From contig NZ_PZYX01000006.1 of assembly GCF_003047285.1 (NCBI RefSeq), forward strand, positions 124,001 through 188,000: 64,000 nucleotides of DNA, in the 5' to 3' direction. The first letter of the stretch is position 1, and every line of letters starts with the position of its first letter. The notes below the pieces were generated by a model that did not search any database, had not been told where the DNA came from, and saw only the letters and a list, made by a program, of their open reading frames with translations. Shown here in pieces: positions 15,898 to 23,456 of the stretch. Position numbers and translations under genes: made by a program. This DNA is from Nocardioides allogilvus. GTDB lineage: Bacteria > Actinomycetota > Actinomycetes > Propionibacteriales > Nocardioidaceae.

Positions 15898-16753
15898 GGC
15901 TGGCCAGCTCCTCGTCGCTCAGCACCAGGTCGGCCGCCTGCGCGGAGTCGCGCACCGAGGTGGGTCGCTTGGCGCCAGGGATCGGGATCACGCACGGCGA
16001 CTGCGCCAGCTCCCACGCGAGCGCGACCTGCTGGGCGCTGACCTGACGGTCCTGCGCGACCTGGGCGAAGGCCGGGTGCTGGTCCGCCAACTCCTTCGCG
16101 TCCCCCAGTCCGCCCAGCGGGCTCCAGGGCAGGAAGGCCAGGCCGAGCTCCTCGCAGACGTCGATCTCCGGGCGGCTGCTGCGGAACCGAGGGCTGAACT
16201 GGTTCTGCACGCTCACCAGTGAGGCGCCGAGCACGGCGTGGGCCGCCCGGATCTGGTCGGGGTCCGCGTTGGACAGCCCGATCATGGCGACCTTGCCGCT
16301 GCCCGCGATCTCGTGCAGCGTGCCGATGACCTCGTCGTAGGGCACCTCGGGATCCGGCCGGTGGTGCTGCCACAGCTCGATCTGCTCGACGCCGAGGCGA
16401 GCGAGGCTGGCGTCGACGGCGCTCCTGAGATGCTCCGGTCGGCTGTCGAGGGCCCAGCCGCCACCCTCGGTGCGGACGTGACCGCCCTTGGTCGCCAGCA
16501 GCACCCGGTCCCGCACGCCCAGCTCGTCGAGGAGGGATGCGATCAGCCGCTCGTTCTCGCCCTGGGCGTCGACGCCGCGCTCGTCACCGGGCCCGTAGGC
16601 GTCCGCGGTGTCGAGGAGGGTGATGCCCGCGTCCAACGCTGCGCGGACGGTGTCGAGCAGCTGCTCGCGCGGCTGGGTGCCGCTCTGGTCGAAGGTCATC
16701 AGGCCGAGTCCGATCGCGCCGACCTGGTGCTTGCCGAGGGTGCGTGTGTGCAT
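15872..16753 (-). CDS. Aldo/keto reductase
   Basis: 293 residues of the TIM-barrel aldo/keto reductase family. The catalytic tetrad is visible: Asp and Tyr in LLDTADAYGPGDE (about 44-56), Lys in LLATKGG (about 85) and His in LWQHHRPDP (about 127). The NADPH-binding end has VIPIPGAKRPTSV. The cytoplasmic enzyme reduces carbonyl compounds with NADPH. The substrate is not predictable. The start at 16753 is supported by a TAAGGT box 7 nt upstream. The longer in-frame start near 16813 would lie inside the divergent SOS promoter and is unlikely. Confidence 0.88.
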   Translation of the reverse strand: MHTRTLGKHQVGAIGLGLMTFDQSGTQPREQLLDTVRAALDAGITLLDTADAYGPGDERGVDAQGENERLIASLLDELGVRDRVLLATKGGHVRTEGGGWALDSRPEHLRSAVDASLARLGVEQIELWQHHRPDPEVPYDEVIGTLHEIAGSGKVAMIGLSNADPDQIRAAHAVLGASLVSVQNQFSPRFRSSRPEIDVCEELGLAFLPWSPLGGLGDAKELADQHPAFAQVAQDRQVSAQQVALAWELAQSPCVIPIPGAKRPTSVRDSAQAADLVLSDEELASLSGDASAS

Positions 16754-16760
16754 GCGTGCG

Positions 16761-16766
16761 ACCTTA
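16761..16766 (-). promoter_or_regulatory. -10 box of a leaderless promoter (aldo/keto reductase)
   Basis: On the minus strand TAAGGT ends 7 nt before ATG 16753. The LexA box at 16791-16806 lies about 25 nt upstream of this hexamer, so LexA could also affect this promoter. Confidence 0.55.
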
Positions 16767-16785
16767 GCGGCGTCACGCACACCTC

Positions 16786-16814
16786 TTGACTCGAACATTT
16801 GTTCGAGCGACAAT
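16786..16814 (+). promoter_or_regulatory. Promoter of the HNH gene
   Basis: TTGACT (16786-16791) and GACAAT (16809-16814) are separated by 17 nt, close to the sigma-70 consensus. ATG 16820 follows 5 nt after the -10 box, so the message is leaderless or nearly so. The LexA box fills most of the spacer. Confidence 0.75.
16791..16806. promoter_or_regulatory. LexA-binding SOS box
   Basis: TCGAACATTTGTTCGA is an inverted repeat with perfect arms TCGAAC/GTTCGA and matches the actinobacterial LexA box. It sits between the -35 and -10 boxes, where bound LexA would block RNA polymerase. Confidence 0.85.
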
Positions 16815-16819
16815 GGGAC

Positions 16820-18316
16820 ATGGCCCCGCCCATTCCGCCCCAGACCGCCGCTCCGGCGGCGCTGACGGACGCACGGGCAGCCGGTGATGAGCAGTCGGAC
16901 CGGGACTTCCTCGAGGCAGCAGCGGCCGATCTTCGCGCCCGCCGCCTGGCCGAGGTCGCCGAGCTGGTGCGCGCCGCGCAGTGGGCAGTCCGTTCAGGTC
17001 ACCCGCGCGACGGGCGCGATCCCATGACGACTCCTGGCGGCGACGGCACGCCGTCCGTGCGCGAGCTCGCCGTCCCCGAGCTCGCCATGGCCCGCGAGAC
17101 TCATCCCGCCACGACGCGCGCATTGATCGCCGACGCGCTCGACCTCCAGCACCGTCTCCCCCGCACGTGGGCGATCGTGGCTGCCGGTGCCTGCGAGCCG
17201 TGGGTCGCGCGCAAGGTCGCGGTCATCTCGCGCGGGCTGCTGCTCGACGCCGTCGGCCTCGTCGATCGTGCGGTGGCCCGGGCGATCGCGGGCCACGCAC
17301 CATCGACCGTGCTGGAGATCGCCCGGGCGAAGGTGATCGAGGCCGACCCGGAGACCCATGCCGGGGAGCGCGAGCGGTCGCGGCACGAGCGCTACGTCTC
17401 GATCTCCCGGGCCGACGAGTTCGGCTACCGCTGCATCATCGCCCGGGTCACCGCCGGCGACGCCGTCTGGATCGACGCGATGGTCGACCACGTGGCCGAC
17501 ATCCTTGCGCTGACCCAGGGACATGACCACAACCACGACGAGCTCCGCTCGCTGGCGATGGGCTGGCTGGCCCGCCCGGTCGACCTGCTCAGGCTGCTGC
17601 TCGAGCACAGGGATTCCGATCCGGGTGCAGACCCGGCCGAGCAGCCTGCATGGGCGCCCGACCACACGCGCGACACGGTCGAGCGGCTGTGCGCCCTGCC
17701 CGCCAGGCGTCTCGCCTCGTTGCGCGGGCGCGGTCGGCTGTTCGTGCACCTCACCGACGCGGCCCTGCGGTCGGGCCGCGGCGTCGCGCGGATCGAGGGC
17801 GTCGGCCCGATCGACGTGGCTCAGCTGGCCGAGGTCCTGGGCCACGCCGACGTGACCGTCACTCCGGTCCTCGACCTGTCGACGCGCCCCAGGTCCGACG
17901 CCTACGAGCACTCCGAGGCCGTCAAGGACCACGTCTGGTCACTCGCCGGCGGCGACGTCTTCCCCTTCTCGCCCCGCACGGCCACCCGGTCCGATGTCGA
18001 CTTCGACCACTCGTCGCCGTACGACCCGACCGGGCCGCCGGGCCAGACCGGACCGCACAACTCCGGGCCACTGCGAAGACGCCACCATCGTTGGAAGACC
18101 CACGGCGGCTATCGCTGCCGGGTCGCGAGTCCCGGTCGCCATCTCTGGCAGACGCCGAACAACCTGACCTACCTCGTCGACCGGTCCGGCACGAGGCGGC
18201 TCAGCGACGACGACGCCGAGGTCATGCTGAGCGCGCCGGAGGGCGTCGAGATCTACCTCAGCGACGCGGCGTTGTCGGTGGAGGGCTATTCCTCGTCAGG
18301 TCCTGGGCGAGCATGA
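16820..18316 (+). CDS. DUF222 / HNH endonuclease (13E12-type), SOS-controlled
   Basis: 498 residues. A long helical DUF222 region (about 25-330) precedes an HNH nuclease motif (about 393-430: DFDHSSPYD, PHNSGPLRRRHHRWKTHG), where the first His, the Asn and the later His pair form the metal site. The normal Cys pair of some HNH domains is absent. This is the 13E12-repeat family, multicopy in many actinobacteria and of unknown role. The start at ATG 16820 is fixed by the promoter. A TTG at 16799 would fall inside the LexA box. The last 59 nt overlap the VOC gene on the opposite strand. Confidence 0.87.
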   Translation: MAPPIPPQTAAPAALTDARAAGDEQSDRDFLEAAAADLRARRLAEVAELVRAAQWAVRSGHPRDGRDPMTTPGGDGTPSVRELAVPELAMARETHPATTRALIADALDLQHRLPRTWAIVAAGACEPWVARKVAVISRGLLLDAVGLVDRAVARAIAGHAPSTVLEIARAKVIEADPETHAGERERSRHERYVSISRADEFGYRCIIARVTAGDAVWIDAMVDHVADILALTQGHDHNHDELRSLAMGWLARPVDLLRLLLEHRDSDPGADPAEQPAWAPDHTRDTVERLCALPARRLASLRGRGRLFVHLTDAALRSGRGVARIEGVGPIDVAQLAEVLGHADVTVTPVLDLSTRPRSDAYEHSEAVKDHVWSLAGGDVFPFSPRTATRSDVDFDHSSPYDPTGPPGQTGPHNSGPLRRRHHRWKTHGGYRCRVASPGRHLWQTPNNLTYLVDRSGTRRLSDDDAEVMLSAPEGVEIYLSDAALSVEGYSSSGPGRA

Positions 18317-18722
18317 CGAGGATGCCGCTCGGACCACGGAGATAGGTGAGCTTGTAGACGTCGCCATAGATCGCCACTCCTCGCAACGGATGGCAGTCGT
18401 GCCGCGCGGCGATCGCGAGGGCCTCGTCGAGGTCGTCGACCGAGAAGGCCACGCGGTGCATACCGATCTCGTGGGGCAGGGTGGGCTCCGTCTCGATCGC
18501 GTCGGGATGGATGTACTCGAAGAGCTCGAGACGACCGTTGCCGTCCGGCGTCTGGAGCATGGCGATCTTGGCGTGGTTGCCGTCGAGGCCGACGGCGGTG
18601 TCGGCCCACTCCCCGCTGACCGTGTCGCGGCCCAGCACGGTGAGGCCGAGGTCGGTGAAGAAGGCGATCGCAGCGTCGATGTCGCGTACGGCGATCCCGA
18701 CGTTCTCGAGGGTGATGGGCAT
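18258..18722 (-). CDS. VOC-family (glyoxalase/dioxygenase-like) protein
   Basis: 154 residues with two beta-alpha-beta-beta-beta modules of the vicinal oxygen chelate fold: ITLENVGIAVRDIDAAIAFF (about 3-22), then LELFEYIHPD, and MHRVAFSVDDLDEALAIAA (about 89-107), ending in VYKLTYLRGPSGILVMLAQDL. Candidate metal ligands are His in MHRVAF and Glu in LELFEY. The substrate is unknown. The start at ATG 18722 follows a TAGCGT box by 7 nt. The tail overlaps the HNH gene by 59 nt. Confidence 0.82.
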   Translation of the reverse strand: MPITLENVGIAVRDIDAAIAFFTDLGLTVLGRDTVSGEWADTAVGLDGNHAKIAMLQTPDGNGRLELFEYIHPDAIETEPTLPHEIGMHRVAFSVDDLDEALAIAARHDCHPLRGVAIYGDVYKLTYLRGPSGILVMLAQDLTRNSPPPTTPRR

Positions 18723-18729
18723 GCGCAGC

Positions 18730-18735
18730 ACGCTA
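18730..18735 (-). promoter_or_regulatory. -10 box of a leaderless promoter (VOC gene)
   Basis: On the minus strand TAGCGT ends 7 nt before ATG 18722. It also overlaps the last codons before the MmcQ/YjbR stop at 18741. Confidence 0.5.
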
Positions 18736-18740
18736 TCGAG

Positions 18741-19043
18741 TCAGCGGTGCTGCATCTCCCACGCGAGCTCGATGGCCCGGCACACCGCGGGTGTTGATGC
18801 TTGTTCCAGATAGGCCTCGACCTTGTGGTGTGCCTCCATGCGAGGCGGCACGCCGAAGGTGTCCGGGTGGCTGTCGAGGAGAGCCTCACGCTGGCTCAGC
18901 GGGACCCGGATCACGAGCGTGTTGGCGTCGTGAAGACGCACGACCAAGCGGTCGTGGACGTACCACGCCGGCCGCGACTCGGTTCCCTTGCGCTTGACCT
19001 GCGGGAGCGACTCCGCGTAGCGGCCGACCTCTTCCGGGGTCAC
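18741..19043 (-). CDS. MmcQ/YjbR family protein
   Basis: 100 residues from GTG 19043, with the family pattern MTPEEVGRYAESLPQVKRKG, then RPAWYVHDRLVVRLHD, REALLDSHPDTFGVPPR and KVEAYLEQASTPAVCRAIELAW. The fold resembles a DNA-binding or CyaY-like domain, but the cellular role is not known. It is annotated by family only. It lies 18 nt upstream of the VOC start on the same strand, though the VOC gene appears to have its own promoter. Confidence 0.8.
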   Translation of the reverse strand: MTPEEVGRYAESLPQVKRKGTESRPAWYVHDRLVVRLHDANTLVIRVPLSQREALLDSHPDTFGVPPRMEAHHKVEAYLEQASTPAVCRAIELAWEMQHR

Positions 19044-19049
19044 CGGGCC

Positions 19050-19055
19050 AGTTTA
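19050..19055 (-). promoter_or_regulatory. -10 box of a leaderless promoter (MmcQ/YjbR gene)
   Basis: On the minus strand TAAACT lies 6 nt before the GTG at 19043 and decides that start. Confidence 0.5.
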
Positions 19056-19126
19056 TGGTGACCGTGCTGGTGCCGGCGTGGGCCTGCTGGCCTGGTTCGC
19101 GGCAGCAGGGTTATCAGTTGTTGCGG

Positions 19127-19723
19127 TCAGCTCGACCGACCGCACAGCGCAGCGAGCGCGCGCTCACAGTGCGCCACGAGCTCGCCGAGGGTCTCGGTGC
19201 GCTCAGCCGAGGCAACGCCGCTCCACGTGAGCGCTCGGTCCTCGACGTACGCCCACCAGGCATGCACGACGGGTTGCAGGCCTGGAGCCAGGCCGAGCGC
19301 CCGGACCACCCGGTCGGTGGAGACGGAGCGGACGCTCTCGTGCACGTCGGCCAACCGGGGGTCGGCGACACCGCTGCCGTGCACGAGCGTGAGGTAGAAC
19401 GCCCGGCGCCGGTCGATCTGCTCGATCATCGCGGTGACCATGGTGCGCACCTGGACCTCCCCCGGGTCCGACTCGGAGGGGGCCGTGTTGCGCAGGATCC
19501 GCCGCCCGGCCGCGGCGATGCAGGCGAGGTAGAAGTCGGTCTTGGTCGGGAAGTAGTGGAACAGCAGTCCCCGCGAGATGCCGGCCTCGGCCGCGACCTG
19601 GTCGAGCGACAGGTCCTGGATGGGGGTGTCGATGATCCGGCTCAGCCCGATCCCCACGAGCTGGCGGCGGCGGTCGTCGGCGCTCAGCCGTCGACGTACA
19701 GGATCGGACACGCTATTGAGCAT
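19127..19723 (-). CDS. TetR-family regulator of the divergent acyl-CoA operon
   Basis: 198 residues. The N-terminal HTH (about 20-65) includes LSLDQVAAEAGISRGLLFHYFPTK split over residues 39-62, the typical TetR recognition helix GLLFHYF. The C-terminal ligand and dimer domain contains AFYLTLVHGSGVADPRL. It is divergent from the acyl-CoA dehydrogenase operon across about 28 nt. A 15-bp palindrome (19716-19730) covers its own start codon and lies next to the operon's -10 box, so autorepression and repression of the operon are likely. The effector is probably an acyl-CoA from the pathway (inference). Confidence 0.87.
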   Translation of the reverse strand: MLNSVSDPVRRRLSADDRRRQLVGIGLSRIIDTPIQDLSLDQVAAEAGISRGLLFHYFPTKTDFYLACIAAAGRRILRNTAPSESDPGEVQVRTMVTAMIEQIDRRRAFYLTLVHGSGVADPRLADVHESVRSVSTDRVVRALGLAPGLQPVVHAWWAYVEDRALTWSGVASAERTETLGELVAHCERALAALCGRSS

Positions 19724-19730
19724 TGCTCAA
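19716..19730. promoter_or_regulatory. Palindromic operator of the TetR gene
   Basis: TTGAGCATTGCTCAA is a perfect 7-bp inverted repeat around one central base. It covers the start codon of the TetR gene and ends 10 nt before the -10 box of the divergent operon. Confidence 0.7.
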
Positions 19731-19739
19731 CAGTGTGGT

Positions 19740-19745
19740 TATGGT
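19740..19745 (+). promoter_or_regulatory. -10 box of a leaderless promoter (acyl-CoA dehydrogenase operon)
   Basis: TATGGT lies 6 nt before ATG 19752. The TetR palindrome is just upstream, where it would cover the -35 side. Confidence 0.55.
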
Positions 19746-19751
19746 CAACCC

Positions 19752-21002
19752 ATGGACTTCTCCCTCTCCCCGCGCGCAGCGGACCTGCAGTCCCGGGTGC
19801 GCGCCTTCCTGGACACCGAGATCGAGCCGCTCGAGGCCGACATGCACCAGCGGATCACGCAGGCGCGCGAGAGTGGGGGCGACAACTGGACGCCGGACCC
19901 GCGGATCAAGGAGCTGCAGGCGAAGGCCCGCGAGCAGGGGTTGTGGAACCTCTTCCTGCCTGCGGAGCACGCCGGGTCGTACGCCGCTGACTTCGGCACC
20001 GACGGCGGCGAGGGACTGAGCAACGTCGACTACGCACCGCTCGCCGAGGTGATGGGGAGGTCGTTCCTCGCCCCGCTGGTCTTCAACTCGAACGCTCCCG
20101 ACACCGGCAACATGGAGGTGCTGCTGCGCTACGGCACCGACGAGCAGAAGAAGCAGTGGCTCGAGCCACTGCTGCGCGCGGAGATCCGCAGCGCCTTCTG
20201 CATGACCGAGCCCGACGTCGCGTCCTCCGACGCGACCAACATGGAGGCCACCGCGGTCGTCGACGGCGACGAGGTCGTCATCAACGGACGCAAGTGGTTC
20301 TCCACCGGCATCGGCAACCCGGAGTGCAAGGTCCTGGTCTTCATGGGCCTGACCAACCCCGACGCAGACCGGCACTCGCGGCACACGATGGTGCTGGTCC
20401 CTCGCGATGCTCCGGGCGTCAAGGTCGAGCGGATGCTCAGCACGATGGGCTACTACGACGAGCCGCTCGGCCACGGCGAGGTGTCCTTCGACAACGTGCG
20501 GGTGCCGGTCGCCAACATCCTGCTCGGTGAGGGCCGCGCGTTCGAGATCGCCCAGGGCCGCCTCGGCCCCGGCCGCGTCCACCACTGCATGCGCGCCGTC
20601 GGCCTCGCCGAGCGCGCCCTCGAGCTCGCCTGCGCCCGGGCGACGAGCCGCACCGCCTTCGGCAAGCCGCTGGCCAACCTCGGCGGCAACCGCGAGCGCA
20701 TCGCCGACGCCCGGATCGCGATCAACCGCTCGCGCCTCCTCGTCATGCACGCCGCCTGGCTGCTCGACCAGGGGATGTCGATGGCCGCACTGTCGGCCGT
20801 CAGCGAGATCAAGGTCGAGGTGCCCAACATGGCCCTCGACGTCATCGACATGGCGATCCAGCTGCACGGCGGCGGCGGCATGACCGACGACTTCCCGCTT
20901 GCGGGGGCGTACGTCGGAGCCCGCTCGCTGCGCCTGGCCGACGGCCCCGACGAGGTGCACCGCAACGTGATCGCCAAGATCGAGCTGGGCAAGACCCGAT
21001 GA
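19752..21002 (+). CDS. Acyl-CoA dehydrogenase (ACAD10/11-like)
   Basis: 416 residues of the FAD-dependent acyl-CoA dehydrogenase fold. It has an N-terminal helical domain, the FAD/substrate strands FCMTEPDVASSDATNMEATA (about 153-172) and KWFSTGIGNPE (about 184-194), and the C-terminal helical domain with RTAFGKPLANLGGNRERIAD and IQLHGGGGMTDDFPLAGAY. It oxidises acyl-CoA esters and passes electrons to ETF. Its coupling to an SDR and an APH-like kinase is the arrangement seen for the LvaC/ACAD11 type that acts on 4-phosphoacyl-CoA. Whether this copy does so is inference. It is the first gene of a five-gene operon with 4-nt overlaps. Confidence 0.9.
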   Translation: MDFSLSPRAADLQSRVRAFLDTEIEPLEADMHQRITQARESGGDNWTPDPRIKELQAKAREQGLWNLFLPAEHAGSYAADFGTDGGEGLSNVDYAPLAEVMGRSFLAPLVFNSNAPDTGNMEVLLRYGTDEQKKQWLEPLLRAEIRSAFCMTEPDVASSDATNMEATAVVDGDEVVINGRKWFSTGIGNPECKVLVFMGLTNPDADRHSRHTMVLVPRDAPGVKVERMLSTMGYYDEPLGHGEVSFDNVRVPVANILLGEGRAFEIAQGRLGPGRVHHCMRAVGLAERALELACARATSRTAFGKPLANLGGNRERIADARIAINRSRLLVMHAAWLLDQGMSMAALSAVSEIKVEVPNMALDVIDMAIQLHGGGGMTDDFPLAGAYVGARSLRLADGPDEVHRNVIAKIELGKTR

Positions 21003-21760
21003 GCCGGCGGGTCCTGGTCACCGGCGCCGCGTCCGGCCTCGGTGCCGCGCTCACCGCCGCGTTCCGCGCTCGCGGCGACGAGGTGCTCGCCACCGACCGG
21101 GTGACCGGCGACGGCATCGACCTCGTCCTCGACATCACCTCCGACGACGACTGGGCTGCTGCCAGGACGACCGTCGAGGAGCGCTGGGGCGGGCTCGACG
21201 TGCTGGTCAACAACGCCGGCGTCGCCGGTGGCGGCCGGATCGAGCTGTGCTCGATCGACGACTGGCGCTGGATCACCGAGATCAACCTCTTCGGGGTGGT
21301 CCGCGGCGTGCAGACCTTCACGCCGATGCTCAAGGCCCAGCGCTCCGGCCACATCGTCAACGTCGCCTCGCTCGCCGGCCTGGTGCACCCGGGTGGGATG
21401 GGCTCCTACAACGCGGTCAAGGCCGCGGTCGTGGCGTTCACCGAGACTTGCGGGCACGAGCTCGCCGGGTTCGGGGTCAAGGCAAGCGCTGTGTGCCCGT
21501 CCTACTTCCGGACCAACCTCGTCGACTCCATGCAGGGCGCCGATGAGGCGGTCGGCAAGGTGATCGGCAACCTCGTGGCCACCTCGAAGGTGAGCGCGGA
21601 CGACATCGCCTCGGCCGTCCTGGCGGGCATGGATGCCGGTGAGGACGTGATCGTCCCCGACGAGGCAGCTCGCCAGGCCTACTTCCTGAAGTGGGCCGAC
21701 CGACCGGCGTACGACGAAGTGATGAGGCACCAGGCCGCGCGACTGGAGGAGCTGTCATGA
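20999..21760 (+). CDS. SDR-family oxidoreductase (operon gene 2)
   Basis: 253 residues, classical short-chain dehydrogenase. The NAD(P)-binding TGAASGLG is at about 8-15, NNAGVAGG at about 75-82, the catalytic Ser in NVASLAG (about 124) and YNAVKAA with Tyr and Lys at about 138-142. In this operon a 3-hydroxyacyl-CoA or related alcohol is a likely substrate, but this cannot be read directly. The start forms ATGA with the dehydrogenase stop, and its own stop forms ATGA with the kinase start, so translation is coupled on both sides. Confidence 0.9.
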   Translation: MSRRVLVTGAASGLGAALTAAFRARGDEVLATDRVTGDGIDLVLDITSDDDWAAARTTVEERWGGLDVLVNNAGVAGGGRIELCSIDDWRWITEINLFGVVRGVQTFTPMLKAQRSGHIVNVASLAGLVHPGGMGSYNAVKAAVVAFTETCGHELAGFGVKASAVCPSYFRTNLVDSMQGADEAVGKVIGNLVATSKVSADDIASAVLAGMDAGEDVIVPDEAARQAYFLKWADRPAYDEVMRHQAARLEELS

Positions 21761-22797
21761 CCTCTGCCGTACGCGACGAGGACGCCTTCGACGTCGACGC
21801 GGTCGCGCAGTGGCTGAAGGCGCAAGGTGTCGAGGGACCGATCGAGGAGGTCCGCCAGTTCTCGGGCGGGGCCTCCAACCTGACCTACCTGCTGCGGGTC
21901 CCCGGGCGCGAGCTGATCCTGCGCCGCGCACCGCAGGGGACGAAGGCCAAGGGCGCGCACGACATGCGCCGCGAGTTCACGATCCAGTCGGCGCTCGCGC
22001 CGGTCTTCCCCTACGTCGCCCCGATGGTCGGCTTCTGCGACGACTCTTCGGTCATCGGCGGCGACTTCTACGCCATGGGCCGCATCGACGGCCTGATCCC
22101 GCGCAGCACCTGGCCCGCCGACGTCCCGCTGTCGCCCGAGCAGGCCCTGCAGCTGTGCCTCAACGTCGTCGAGGTGTACGCCGAGCTGCACACCGTCGAC
22201 GCCTCGGCAGCCGGTCTGAGTGATCTCGGGAAGGGCACCGGCTACGTCCGGCGGCAGGTCGAGGGCTGGTCGACGCGCTACCGCAACGCGCACACGCCGG
22301 ACAACCCGGAGTTCACCGAGGTGATGGCCTGGCTGGACGCGAACCAGCCCGAGGACATCGCCAACTGCGTGATCCACAACGACTTCAAGGTCGACAACAT
22401 CGTCTTCTCCCACGACGACCCGACGCGCGTCATCGGCGTCCTGGACTGGGAGATGGCCACGCTCGGCGACCCGTTGATGGACGTCGGCGGAGCACTGGCG
22501 TTCTGGATCCAGGCCGACGACTCCGACGAGCTGAAGCTGACCAAGCGGGTGCCGACCGATCTGCCGGGGATGATCACGCGTGAGGAGTTCGTGCAGGCCT
22601 ACTGCGAGCGGATGGGCTTCACGCTCACGCCCGAGCAGTGGCGGTTCTACGAGGTGTTCGGACTGTTCCGCAACGCCGTGATCGCCCAGCAGATCTACTA
22701 CCGCTACTTCCACAAGCAGACGAGCAACGAGATGTTCGCGCTCTTCGGACCGGGCGTGCAGATCCTGGACCGCCGGATCGCGGAGCTGCTCACGTGA
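21757..22797 (+). CDS. APH-like phosphotransferase (LvaA/ACAD11-kinase type)
   Basis: 346 residues with a protein-kinase-like aminoglycoside-phosphotransferase fold. The nucleotide loop is QFSGGASNLTYLLRV (about 33-47), the lysine region ILRRAPQGTKAKGAHDMRRE split over about 51-72, the catalytic loop VIHNDFKVDN (about 205-214, Asp as base) and the metal-binding DWEMATLGDP (about 230-239). Despite the family name it is not an antibiotic resistance gene. Homologues next to acyl-CoA dehydrogenases phosphorylate 4-hydroxyacyl-CoA, as in levulinate catabolism and in human ACAD10/11. The gene is coupled to both neighbours by 4-nt overlaps. Confidence 0.88.
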   Translation: MTSAVRDEDAFDVDAVAQWLKAQGVEGPIEEVRQFSGGASNLTYLLRVPGRELILRRAPQGTKAKGAHDMRREFTIQSALAPVFPYVAPMVGFCDDSSVIGGDFYAMGRIDGLIPRSTWPADVPLSPEQALQLCLNVVEVYAELHTVDASAAGLSDLGKGTGYVRRQVEGWSTRYRNAHTPDNPEFTEVMAWLDANQPEDIANCVIHNDFKVDNIVFSHDDPTRVIGVLDWEMATLGDPLMDVGGALAFWIQADDSDELKLTKRVPTDLPGMITREEFVQAYCERMGFTLTPEQWRFYEVFGLFRNAVIAQQIYYRYFHKQTSNEMFALFGPGVQILDRRIAELLT

Positions 22798-23447
22798 GCC
22801 GGATCCTCCTGGTGCGGCACGGCCAGGCGTCGTGGGGTGCGGCCGACTACGACCAGCTGTCCGACCTCGGCGCTTCCCAAGCGCGTACGCTCGGCGCCGC
22901 CCTCGCAGCGCAGGGCATCACGCCCGACGTGCTGGTCTCGGGTGGGATGAAGCGGCACTCGCAGACGGCCGCCGGGGTGTGCGACGGAGCCGGATGGGAC
23001 CTGCCGGTCACCGTCGACACCGGCTGGGACGAGTTCGACCACCTCCAGGTCCTCGAACGCCACCCGGCCCCCGAGGGCGTGGACATCACCTCCGACCCGC
23101 GCGCGTTCCAGCGCTGGTTCGAGGGCGCCACGTCCCGCTGGACCGGCGGCGAGCACGACGACTACGACGAGTCCTTCGCCGACTTCTCCACGCGCGTCTC
23201 CGCCGCTCTCGACCGGGCCGTCGCCGCGCTCGAACCGAAGGCCACGGCCGTCGTCTTCACCAGCGGCGGCCCGATCGCGTGGGCGGCCGCAGCCCGCCTC
23301 GACGGCGGCGCGCACCTGTGGCTGCGCCTCAACCAGGTGACGATCAACGCCTCCGTCACCAGCTTCGTCGTCGGCGCCCGCGGCGCCACGATGCTCGCCT
23401 ACAACGAGCACACGCATCTCTCCCCCGAGCACCAGACCTACCGATAG
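22794..23447 (+). CDS. Histidine phosphatase family protein
   Basis: 217 residues from GTG 22794 (GTGA overlap). The catalytic RHG motif is in ILLVRHGQASWGAADYD (about 4-20). Other phosphatase residues are in SGGMKRHSQTAAG (Arg/His) and DEFDHLQ, with the second core position in TSGGPIAWAAAA. The usual second His is replaced by Gly-Gly-Pro in that block, which is odd for a fully active enzyme. Some members of this sub-type have the same feature. Its role in the acyl-CoA operon is unknown. It could remove phosphate from a pathway by-product. Confidence 0.82.
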   Translation: MSRILLVRHGQASWGAADYDQLSDLGASQARTLGAALAAQGITPDVLVSGGMKRHSQTAAGVCDGAGWDLPVTVDTGWDEFDHLQVLERHPAPEGVDITSDPRAFQRWFEGATSRWTGGEHDDYDESFADFSTRVSAALDRAVAALEPKATAVVFTSGGPIAWAAAARLDGGAHLWLRLNQVTINASVTSFVVGARGATMLAYNEHTHLSPEHQTYR

Positions 23448-23456
23448 GACCCCCGC

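Noticed and set aside
16799..16819. TTG 16799 as start of the HNH gene
   Set aside because: It lies inside the LexA box and upstream of the -10 hexamer, so it would not be transcribed from that promoter.
21757..22797. Aminoglycoside resistance gene
   Set aside because: The fold is shared, but the operon with acyl-CoA genes points to a CoA-ester kinase.
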